A stretch of 64,000 nucleotides of DNA from Saccharothrix syringae (lineage in GTDB: Bacteria > Actinomycetota > Actinomycetes > Mycobacteriales > Pseudonocardiaceae): assembly GCF_009498035.1 (NCBI RefSeq), contig NZ_CP034550.1, forward strand, positions 6,262,001 through 6,326,000, written 5' to 3'. Both the position numbers and the translations under genes were made by a program. The notes below the pieces were generated by a model. It saw only the letters and a list, made by a program, of their open reading frames with translations. It was not told where the DNA came from and did no database searches. This document shows positions 53,367 to 60,581 of this stretch, piece after piece (position 1 is the first letter of the stretch; every line of letters begins with the position of its first letter).

Positions 53367-53657
53367 CCCGCCACGCACGGCGGCACAAGGTGGGACATGA
53401 TCATCGTGAGCGCGGGGAACGACACGTTCCACATCGCTTGAGACCACCGCTCACAGGACTCCGTCGGCAGCCCGACAGACACCGCCGTCCCACGCGCTGA
53501 CCGGTGACAGGGGCCGTGGTGGTGGTCGACGATCGCGGCGTCGGTAGCGCGCAGGCTGACCTCGCGCAGTCACCACTCGGTGGTCCAGGCCAAGGTCTCG
53601 GGGCCGCTCTTCCGCTGCTCCGGTCACCGGATAGACGGTCGGATCGTGGTCGATGCA

Positions 53658-53761
53658 GGTGACAGCCATGACCTGTATTCGGTGACAACAAGCGCTGGCA
53701 CCTCCACATCGGACCGCACGTCGTGGTGGTCCTCCGGTGACAACCAACTTCTGTAGTCACA
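53658..53761. repeat. Right-end subterminal GTGACAAC repeats and terminus
   Basis: GTGACAAC at 53682-53689 and 53737-53744 are inverted copies of the left-end GTTGTCAC; a weaker GTGACAGC lies at 53660-53667. The terminus is GTAGTCACA (53753-53761), followed by the target copy CGAA. The 290 bases between the STAND stop and 53658 hold nothing I can support. Confidence 0.7.
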
Positions 53762-54233
53762 CGAATGCTGGCGCTCCGGCCCGAACGGGCCGGAGCTGAT
53801 CAAACCCGGTCACTGCGGAATCGTCTACCAGGCCCTGAATTTCGCATACCTGGGCCGTTCCACCGTCCGCACCCTGACCCTGCTGCCCGATGCGACGGTG
53901 CTCACCGCCCGCGCACAGGCCAAGGTCACCGGCCGCGAGACCGCCGCCGCCGGCGTCATCGCTCGCCTGGTCGCTCTGGGCGCCACAGCTCCGCAGGACG
54001 ACGTCGACCCTCGCCGGTGGCTGCGTGAAGCCCTGCACGCCATCGGCAGCCGCCGCGTCCGCCATCCCGGCAACTACCGCTACGCCCTGCGGATCGGCCG
54101 CACCCGCGGTGAACGCACCCGCACCGTCATCGGCATGGCCATCGGCCGCTACCCGAAGCCGGACCTCCAGCTCCCGTTTCCCGACCGCGGCGACCGTCAC
54201 CAGTCGGCGGATCACCGGTCCCACGGCCCGTGA
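53762..54233 (+). pseudogene. Mom-like DNA-modification protein, part 3 of 3
   Basis: From 53766 the frame continues part 2: CWRSGPNGPELIKPGHCG, then IVYQALNFAYLGRSTVRTLT, DATVLTARAQAKVTGRE, DPRRWLREALHAIGSRRVRH and GNYRYALRIGRTRGERT, ending at TGA 54231-54233. PGHxGxxYQA-x-N and G-x-ST-x-R-x-LTLLP are hallmarks of the C-terminal half of Mom-like proteins. This part is undamaged. Without both insertions, the frameshift and the nonsense codon, the whole gene would encode about 295 residues. Confidence 0.78.
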
Positions 54234-54293
54234 CTGCAGCGACGAGCCAGGGCCGACCGCACCCCGCAGAACCAGACCACGGAGGAACATCTC

Positions 54294-55400
54294 ATGTCGC
54301 ACGTGGCTCCGCCGCCCGGAACCGCTGTCGAGATCCGACAAGCCCATCGGCACACCGTCCACTCGGTAATCGAGCGAGGAGTGATTCTCCACCCGTCGAT
54401 GACCTGGTTGATCGCCTACTTCCCGGGCGACCCGGGGCGGGCCGTCGACCCCGCCGACCCGGCCTCGATCCGCGTCGTGCCCACCGCGGAGGTCACGGCC
54501 TACCGCGACCTGGTCGACTGCGACCCCGCGTGGGTCGCCGGCACCTGGGAGCACCTGGCCCAGGCAGGTCCCGGGTTGCTCCAGGCACCGCAGGCCGTGC
54601 GGGTCTGGGAAGTCGCGGCCGCGCTTGCGCGGCACCGGCTCGACGCGGACGTCACGTCGCCGATCACGCGCGGGCAGTTGGAGACGTGGGCGGGCCGACC
54701 GTTGACCGGCCACGACCTGGCCCGGATCGGCGAGGCCGTCCCGAGCTCCTCCATCCCGGAAGCCTTCGGCACCATCGTCGACGGCATGGACAGCCGGGAC
54801 GCCGAGGAGATCGCCGACCTGCGCGGCAGCATGGCCGACGGCTACGACGCCGAGCGCGTGAACCGGGTCCTCGGCCGCATCAGCGAGGTCTCCGGACTGT
54901 CGGTCGTGTGCGTCTGGGTCTACCGCGACGCGGTCGGATTCGGCGGCGACTCCGACTTCTACATCGAGATCGACGGCCGACTGCACCACTGCGCCGGCGA
55001 CCTCCGGCGATGGCTCAACACCCCCGAGGACCGCCCGGACGCGCCCACCGCCCCCGGCCCGCCCGCCAGCTGGGTGGGAGCACCGTCCGACCTCCACGAA
55101 GACCGACTCGCCTACGACGACGGGAGCCACAACTACGCCCTCCGCGACGACCTCGACGCCACCGACGCCACGGAGGATTCACGCCCGGACCAGCGTCTGC
55201 TGACCCTCGCCGAAGCCCTTCACGTCGACCCGCTCGACCTGGACGACACCGTGCACGACTTGGTCGGCAGGTCGGCCGGCGCCATCAACAACGGTGGCTT
55301 GGACAAGCAGGTCCCTTTCCTGCTCGACCAGCTCGGCGAGGTCGCGACCGAGCAGTTGATCCGCGGTGCCGCGACATCGCAGCAGACCGACTCCGCGTGA
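54294..55400 (+). CDS. Hypothetical protein, 368 residues
   Basis: ATG 54294 has GGAGGA 10 bases upstream. The protein has a mixed N-terminal region (VIERGVILHPSMTWLIAYFP) and a helical middle (PQAVRVWEVAAALARHRLDA). A beta-rich stretch SVVCVWVYRDAVGFGGDSDF leads into DFYIEIDGRLHHCAGDLRRW, and the C-terminus reads INNGGLDKQVPFLLDQLGEV. The last segment resembles a motif seen near the ends of several actinobacterial plasmid proteins, but I cannot name the family. It directly follows the Mom-like gene and may have been its partner. Confidence 0.6.
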   Translation: MSHVAPPPGTAVEIRQAHRHTVHSVIERGVILHPSMTWLIAYFPGDPGRAVDPADPASIRVVPTAEVTAYRDLVDCDPAWVAGTWEHLAQAGPGLLQAPQAVRVWEVAAALARHRLDADVTSPITRGQLETWAGRPLTGHDLARIGEAVPSSSIPEAFGTIVDGMDSRDAEEIADLRGSMADGYDAERVNRVLGRISEVSGLSVVCVWVYRDAVGFGGDSDFYIEIDGRLHHCAGDLRRWLNTPEDRPDAPTAPGPPASWVGAPSDLHEDRLAYDDGSHNYALRDDLDATDATEDSRPDQRLLTLAEALHVDPLDLDDTVHDLVGRSAGAINNGGLDKQVPFLLDQLGEVATEQLIRGAATSQQTDSA

Positions 55401-55620
55401 TGCCGAAGCCGGCTACCGACCCTCGCACCGTCGACAGCCGCGGTGTTCGCCACTCGGCCGCCACCCACGTCCTGCGGATCGGCCGCACACGCGGCGAACG
55501 CACCCACACCGGCGTGGCGACCGGTCGTCGCTCCCGACCCGGTCTCCAGCTCGCCTCCACCCGTTTCCCCGGCTTCAAGGGGCAATCACGTGAACGCGCG
55601 GATCACCGCCCCGCCCGCCG
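55401..55620 (+). pseudogene. Diverged duplicate of the Mom-like 3' end
   Basis: Around 55440-55590 the sequence echoes 54060-54190: GVRHSAATHVLRIGRTRGER mirrors RVRHPGNYRYALRIGRTRGER, and GLQLASTRFPG mirrors DLQLPFPD. At DNA level CGGATCGGCCGCAC and CTCCAGCTC are shared. No complete gene is present. It suggests that a second Mom-like gene or a partial duplication once lay here. The rest of the 55401-56047 gap holds the family A hairpin. Confidence 0.5.
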
Positions 55621-55768
55621 AGGTCGAGATGGGCCTGGCCCGTTTTGACGGACATCCTGACCCTGTCCGTCGAAACGGGTCAACCCCAATCTCCGACTCC
55701 TCCGAGTCCACGGACATTGCACGACCGTGCCTCGAGTGGCAGGCGGGCACCGCCCCAGGCACCGAGCC

Positions 55769-55888
55769 CGGTGCGGTGGGGTTTGCGCACTCTGCGCCCC
55801 CGTCGGGCCGGGGGCAAGCCGCGGAAAAGATGCGGCTTGCCCCCTTACCCCGCCGCGGGCGCCTTCCGAGTGCGCCCCACCGCATCGG
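55769..55888 (+). repeat. Long intergenic hairpin, family A (copy 3)
   Basis: Inner stem GGGGGCAAGCCGC (55810-55822) pairs perfectly with 55832-55844 around GGAAAAGAT. Outer arms GCGGTGGGG...GCGCACT (55773-55792) and AGTGCGCCCCACCGC (55869-55883) pair around an internal bulge. It lies about 160 bp before the gene at 56048. Confidence 0.85.
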
Positions 55889-56047
55889 GGCCCGGCGCCA
55901 GGACGCCTCGACGGCATGTCCGAGCGGCGCCGAACGACATTCACGACGCCAGTGGTCGTGAAGGGTCCGCCACCGAATCGCGCAATCCGCCATGCCGTAG
56001 CCGATGCTTCGAGAGGTCGGGACGGCGGGCGAGTGAGGAAGATTGTC

Positions 56048-56563
56048 GTGCGCCTGAAGAATTCGGCCGGTCTGTTCGTGGACACCGTCCGTTGCCCGGG
56101 CAGTCGCAAGCTCGCCATCGACGGCAGCATCGGCCCACGGTCCGACGGCCACCCGACATCGATCTACGGGCGGTGCCCGGTGTGCCGGCAGGTCCGCCCG
56201 GTCAACCCGAAAGGGGCCATGGTCGGCCATGACGAGCCGCTGCGGCTGGTGGTCCAGCCGCACGTGGTCGGCGGCGAGAGCTGGGCCGCATACGGCGCGC
56301 CGTGGCATCCCGCCGAGCTCGCCTCCATCCCGACCAGGATCGGTGCCGAGCTGGCGTGGAAGCACGGGGACAGGATCCTCATGACCTTCTACGGCGGCAG
56401 GGCCCACCGACCGGCCACCGATCCCCTGCCCCGATCCGTTCGTACCTGGCTGGCCGTGCACCTCCGGTTCGTCGAACAGTGGACCGGCGACCGGGACATC
56501 ATCGACCTGATGCCGGCATCGCAGGCATACCTGTTGCCGATGCTCTCCCCCACGGTCGCATAA
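56048..56563 (+). CDS. Hypothetical protein, about 171 residues, with a CPxC site
   Basis: GTG 56048 is chosen because GAGGAAG ends 7 bases before it; GTG 56033 is also possible. The protein has SIYGRCPVCRQVRPVNPKGA, a CxxC knuckle, HDEPLRLVVQPHVV, then ELAWKHGDRILMTFYGGRAH and a helical end (WLAVHLRFVEQWTGDRD). The other half of a zinc site may be Cys20-like (VDTVRCPGS). No recognised family. Confidence 0.55.
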   Translation: MRLKNSAGLFVDTVRCPGSRKLAIDGSIGPRSDGHPTSIYGRCPVCRQVRPVNPKGAMVGHDEPLRLVVQPHVVGGESWAAYGAPWHPAELASIPTRIGAELAWKHGDRILMTFYGGRAHRPATDPLPRSVRTWLAVHLRFVEQWTGDRDIIDLMPASQAYLLPMLSPTVA

Positions 56564-56877
56564 CGCGCCGGTTCCACCGTCCGGCCGCCGTACCCGGCCG
56601 TAGTCCGGATCCGCAATGCTGTCCGTCCTCCTCGATGGGGGGCGCAGCCTGCCGCCACCGCGGCCGCCGACCGTGCCTCGCCGACACGCCTGCCACCGCG
56701 CGCCGGCTCACCGCCCGAACAGCGTCCGCCCGTGCCCTTTCGAGCCGGTGCGCGGACGCGCCCGGCCAACCACACCTCCCGGTAGCACAGCCGAACCCCA
56801 CGGCCGTGCCACCGGAGGACGGCGTGCTGCCCGGCCACACGTCCATGCGCACCCCACCGAGCACCAGGAGCCACACC
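56564..56877. other. Intergenic region without a recognisable gene
   Basis: The 314 bases before the second Crp/Fnr gene are GC-rich and have short self-complementary pieces (GCGTCCGC with GCGGACGC near 56720-56760). They lack the family A, B or C hairpins. I see no supported coding frame. Confidence 0.4.
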
Positions 56878-57549
56878 ATGCCCGCCACCCGCATGCCCGC
56901 CACCCGCATGCCCGCCGACGACCCGATCCTGTCCGCCCTCGACGCCGTCGGCGAGGCCGCCGAGTTCCCCCGCAGACACGTGATCTTCACCGAAGGCGAG
57001 CCGGGCGACCGGCTCTACCTCATCCGATCCGGCAAGGTGAAGCTCAGCCGTGCCCTGTCCGGCGGCCGCGAACACCTGCTGGCCCTACTCGGCCCGGCCG
57101 AGATGTTCGGCGAAATCTCCCTCTACGCCGCCGCTCCCCGGGAGTCCACCGCCACCGCGGTGACCCAGGTCCACGTGCTCGGCATCGACCGGTCCTTCCT
57201 GCTGCAGTGGATCGCCCACCGACCCGACATCGCCGAACACCTGCTCGGCGCCCTGGCCCGCGGCCTGCGCCGGTCCACCTCGATGCTGACCGAGGCGGTC
57301 ACCAACGACGTACGCGGCCGGCTGGCCTGGGCGCTGCTCGACCTCACGGCGCGTTTCGGCAGCCAGCACGGCGGCCTGCTGCGGGTCACCCACGACCTGA
57401 CCCAACTGGAACTCGCGCAGCTGGTCGGCGCCTCACGCGAGACGGTGAACAAGGCCCTGGCCGAGTTCACCGACCGCGGCTTGCTGCGCGTGGAGGGCCG
57501 GACCGTGGTGATCCTCGACCCGGAACGCCTCGCGCGCCGGGCGCGCTAG
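56878..57549 (+). CDS. Crp/Fnr family transcription regulator (paralogue 2)
   Basis: 223 residues from ATG 56878, behind CAGGAG. A repeated start, MPATRMPATRMPADDP, precedes the cyclic-nucleotide-binding fold ([60 protein letters not shown]). The winged helix has [20 protein letters not shown]. Most positions match paralogue 1 at 37619; the effector pocket again lacks a clear cAMP signature. The MPATR repeat is a small in-frame duplication (nearly identical 15-base units). Two copies in one module suggest linked regulation. Confidence 0.92.
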   Translation: MPATRMPATRMPADDPILSALDAVGEAAEFPRRHVIFTEGEPGDRLYLIRSGKVKLSRALSGGREHLLALLGPAEMFGEISLYAAAPRESTATAVTQVHVLGIDRSFLLQWIAHRPDIAEHLLGALARGLRRSTSMLTEAVTNDVRGRLAWALLDLTARFGSQHGGLLRVTHDLTQLELAQLVGASRETVNKALAEFTDRGLLRVEGRTVVILDPERLARRAR

Positions 57550-57639
57550 ACGGCGTCGACCTCGCTTCCACCTCCAGGACACCTCAGCCCGACCACGCCC
57601 ATGTCGAGCACCCAGGAGCAAAGTGATCGGTGGCATGGA

Positions 57640-57790
57640 GTTCCGGACCGAGTCCGGCCGGGGCCGTCGCTCGACACCGAGCCGATCAGGCCGCCGCCGG
57701 GCCCCCACCGCCGGGGCCACGGCACTGAGCCAGGCGCGCAAGCGCGCACCGGCCCCCACGCCGCCCCTCCGGGCCCGGCGCCGACCTGAT
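57640..57790 (+). repeat. Intergenic structured element, family C-like
   Basis: Shares GGCCGGGGCCGTCGCTC and GCCGATCAGGCCGC with the element at 42679-42823. Internal pairings include CGGTGGC/GCCACGG-type and GGGCCCCCACCG/CGGGGCC segments, but the long closing stem is weaker. It lies 131 bp before the AAA+ gene. Confidence 0.5.
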
Positions 57791-57920
57791 ACCCGGCACA
57801 CAGATCACCAGTCTCCGCGGCCGACCCCCGGCGACATTTCGCCGGGCGCAGAAAGACCTGGCCGCGGTGACGTCGCCGCACCACACACCATCCACACGTT
57901 CCTTGCGAAAGCGAGCGCCC

Positions 57921-59003
57921 ATGCCTGCTTCCACCATCGTCGCCTCCGGCGGCCGGTTCCGCCTCTACGACGACTCCGTGCAGACCTTCGACCGACTGCC
58001 GGTGGCCACCTACGCCATCGACTTCTCCAAGATGACCGGATACAGCCTTCGCCAGGTCACCCCGCTGGCCCCTGGCGAGGACACCGTCTACGGCTCCCAC
58101 GTCCAGCGCGTGGATCGCATCATCGGCAGCTACGAGGCGATGGACCGGTCCCTGGGCGTGATCCTCTCCGGCGACAAGGGCATGGGCAAGTCGTTGATGC
58201 TCCGGATGCTCGCCGAACGCGCCCGCGAGCAACTGGAGCTGCCCACGATCCTCGTCCAGCACTCGACCCCGGGGCTCGCGTCCTTCCTGGACGATCTCGG
58301 CGAGGTCGTCGTCGTCTTCGACGAGTTCGAGAAGGTCTTCGCCAGCCACGGCGAGGACGAGACCCAGACCCAGTTCCTCAGCCTCTTCGACGGACTGAGC
58401 GTGACCAAGCGCCTCTACGTCCTCTCGGTCAACGACCTCGTCCGGGTCAACGAGTTCATGCTCAACCGCCCCGGCCGCTTCCACTACCACATGCGGTTCG
58501 CCTACCCCGAGCCCGAGACCGTCGCCACCTACCTGCACGACCAAGTACCCGGCATCGCCGCGGCCCAGGTCGACGAGGTCGTCGAATTCTCGCGGAAGTA
58601 CGACCTGAACTTCGACCACCTGCGGGCCATCGCCTTCGAGCTGCGCCGCGGGGAGCCGTTTGCCGAGGTCATCGGCGACCTCAACATCAAACGCATCGAA
58701 CGCTCCGGCTCCGTCGTCGAGGCCCGTATCACCTGGCCGAACGGCGAAGCCGACGTCCTGACCGGCTCCATCGACCTGTTCGACCGCGACGGCGCACAGT
58801 CGATCAACGACTACGACAGCGAGGTGAGCCTGCGGTTCCGTATGCGCGACGCCGTGTCGACCAACGAGGGCTACCACCTCCCGGCCGGAGCCTTCGAACT
58901 GATCGACATGCGGAGCGAGCACAGGAAGGCCCAGGACGGGGAGCTACCGGCTGCCCTCTCCGTCGTTCTCAGCCGTTCCCGGAAACGCCCGATCGACTTC
59001 TGA
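57921..59003 (+). CDS. AAA+ ATPase
   Basis: 360 residues from ATG 57921. Walker A is GVILSGDKGMGKSLMLRMLA (residues about 75-95) and Walker B is LGEVVVVFDEFEKVFASHGE. Sensor-1 like YVLSVNDLVRVNEFML and an arginine-finger-like LNRPGRFHYHMRF complete the ATPase domain. A short C-terminal beta domain follows (SVVEARITWPNGEADVLTGS). The order resembles plasmid and phage AAA proteins of the AAA_5/FtsH-like type. The partner is unknown; the fold suggests ATP-driven remodelling of a protein or DNA complex. Confidence 0.85.
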   Translation: MPASTIVASGGRFRLYDDSVQTFDRLPVATYAIDFSKMTGYSLRQVTPLAPGEDTVYGSHVQRVDRIIGSYEAMDRSLGVILSGDKGMGKSLMLRMLAERAREQLELPTILVQHSTPGLASFLDDLGEVVVVFDEFEKVFASHGEDETQTQFLSLFDGLSVTKRLYVLSVNDLVRVNEFMLNRPGRFHYHMRFAYPEPETVATYLHDQVPGIAAAQVDEVVEFSRKYDLNFDHLRAIAFELRRGEPFAEVIGDLNIKRIERSGSVVEARITWPNGEADVLTGSIDLFDRDGAQSINDYDSEVSLRFRMRDAVSTNEGYHLPAGAFELIDMRSEHRKAQDGELPAALSVVLSRSRKRPIDF

Positions 59004-59132
59004 GGCAGCCATCGCGCCGCTCGCCCGGTTCCCGAGGACCACCGACGCGGCGCGCGCACCTGGTCTTCAGGCCGGGCATGCCGGGCTGCCTGCGCGACGA
59101 CCGACAACCCGCTCCGCCACCTCGCCACGCAC

Positions 59133-59158
59133 ACCCGCTTCGCGTACGCGAAGCGGGT
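59133..59158 (+). terminator. Stem-loop downstream of the AAA+ gene
   Basis: ACCCGCTTCGCG (59133-59144) pairs with CGCGAAGCGGGT (59147-59158), followed by TCTT. A second perfect 12-bp stem, ACGGTGATCCCC with GGGGATCACCGT (59284-59295 and 59306-59317), lies 125 bases later. No supported gene occurs between 59004 and 59630. Confidence 0.65.
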
Positions 59159-59630
59159 TCTTGCCGCCCCGCACCGGAAGCCCGCCCGGGTAAGGACGTG
59201 GCGGGGTGGTGGAGAAGGTCCGGGTGTCACACATCGGACGGGGCGGCAGCACCTCGGCTCCCGCAAGGGGCATAGCCGATTCACGGTGATCCCCGGTCCT
59301 GGTCGGGGATCACCGTCCGGCTGTTCGCCGCCGTCCGCAACGGCCACTACGTCGCCGGTGACGCCGGGAATGCCCGATCCGCCCTGCTCGACGCGCCGGC
59401 CGCCTCCCGGCCATCCACGGCTCGTGCCTGATTACCGCCGTCGGCGACGGGGGGCCGCAGCCCCGCCGGACGAGAACCTCACCGGCTGGCTCACCTGCCC
59501 ACTCGGCGAAGTCGGCCGAACGCACCAGACGCCCGTCGCCGCCGTCTTGCACCAACTCGGCGCCTGCGCACGCTCTGACCTCCACCCTGGACGGTCGCCC
59601 AATCCGACGAGTCGTCGAGCCGGTTGGACG

Positions 59631-59754
59631 CCGCCCCGTTCGGTGGGGCGCTCGCACGGTGCGTCGGCGCCGGGCCGGGGTCAAGCCGAACAGCATGGCT
59701 TGACCCCTTGTCCCGGCACCGACGCCACCCGAGCGCGCACCACCGAACGGGGCG
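59631..59754 (+). repeat. Long intergenic hairpin, family A (copy 4)
   Basis: Outer arms CCGCCCCGTTCGGTGGGGCG (from 59631) and CGCACCACCGAACGGGGCGG (to 59754) pair almost fully. A middle stem joins GCGTCGGCGCCGGG with CCCGGCACCGACGC. The apical stem is GGGGTCAAGCC (59677-59687) with GGCTTGACCCC (59697-59707). It lies 93 bp before the gene at 59847. Confidence 0.87.
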
Positions 59755-59846
59755 GCACCACCCGGTGATCACAAGCCGGAGACCCCCACAGCAGCCCCCG
59801 GTCGCCACCGGCTTCACAGCTCGTCATTTTCCAGGAGGACTTCTGC

Positions 59847-60308
59847 ATGTCCGCATGGATTGTTTCCAGCAGCCACATCGACGTTCTCGTCCACGCGCTC
59901 GCGCAGTACGGGGTCGTTCCCTCCGACCTCGGCGCCGTCGGCTTCCGCGAGCTGGGGCAGAGGCTGTGGCACGAAAACCACAAGTCGGTCAACCACCGCT
60001 ACAGGGAGGACACGTCCACGCCGCGCTACGAGCTGCGCACCACCGAGGCCACCCTCGACCCGATCGTAGTACTCAAGGCCGTGACCTGCTTCAACTACCA
60101 GAGCTGCGAGCACCCGGGCTGGCCCGACAGCGAGGCCCACGACCTGATGCACACGTTGCGCACCGCGATCCTCGAACGGCACCCCGACCTCGGCGAGCGG
60201 GTCGCGGGGCCGGACGGCGAAACCGACCGCTACACCACCCTGCCCACCTACGACCGCGCCCCCTGGGGAATCGAGTCGCTGGACCAGGCCATTTCCGTGT
60301 CGTCCTGA
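59847..60308 (+). CDS. Hypothetical protein, 153 residues
   Basis: ATG 59847 follows CCAGGAGG. The protein reads IVSSSHIDVLVHALAQYGVV, LGQRLWHENHKSVNHRYRED, then VLKAVTCFNYQSCEHPGWPD and SEAHDLMHTLRTAILERH. The conserved-looking segment TCFNYQSCEHPGW resembles a motif in phage and plasmid proteins of unknown function; Cys and His might bind a metal. It is flanked on both sides by family A hairpins. Confidence 0.65.
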   Translation: MSAWIVSSSHIDVLVHALAQYGVVPSDLGAVGFRELGQRLWHENHKSVNHRYREDTSTPRYELRTTEATLDPIVVLKAVTCFNYQSCEHPGWPDSEAHDLMHTLRTAILERHPDLGERVAGPDGETDRYTTLPTYDRAPWGIESLDQAISVSS

Positions 60309-60349
60309 TCCTCCCGCGGGCCGCCCGGCGGTCCGCGCCCGAGCAACAC

Positions 60350-60475
60350 GGCGGTACCGCATCGTCCGGTGGAGCGCTCGCACGGTGCACCGGCAGCGGG
60401 GCGGGGTCAGGCCCGGACAGCACGGCTTGCCCCCGCCCGGCCCGGAGCCGCCCGAGCACGCCCCACCGATGCCGG
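60350..60475 (+). repeat. Long intergenic hairpin, family A (copy 5)
   Basis: Outer arms GGTGGAGCGCTCG (60369-60381) and CGAGCACGCCCCACC (60453-60467), extended by GCATCG/CGATGC, pair imperfectly. The apical stem GCGGGGTCAGGCC with GGCTTGCCCCCGC (60401-60413 with 60424-60436) has mismatches. It lies about 107 bp before the DUF932 gene. Confidence 0.75.
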
Positions 60476-60581
60476 AGATGACGTCACCACACCGGACAGC
60501 GGTGACCGACCACGCCGATGCCGTCGATCAACCGAGCAAGGATCACGCGCCACTGCGCGCGGCTTGCGGAACGGAGTTCAC

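Larger units (their letters stand above)
50689..53761. mobile_element. Cargo-only transposon with TGTGACTAC ends carrying a STAND gene
   Basis: The left end reads TGTGACTACC (from 50690) and the right end, inverted, TGTGACTACA (from 53761), giving near-terminal inverted repeats. GTTGTCAC recurs inside both ends. Target bases CGAA occur on both sides; removing one copy with the element restores the Mom-like frame (GTC GAA TGC TGG). The 3.07-kb interior encodes an NB-ARC/TPR protein and a short remnant, but no transposase, so movement must rely on an enzyme elsewhere. Tn7-like elements have TGT...ACA ends with repeated transposase sites, but typically a 5-bp duplication. Confidence 0.82.

Noticed and set aside
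50689..53761. Complete Tn7-like transposon
   Set aside because: The ends are similar in design, but no tnsA, tnsB, tnsC or tniQ gene is present in the interval and the duplication seems to be 4 bp.
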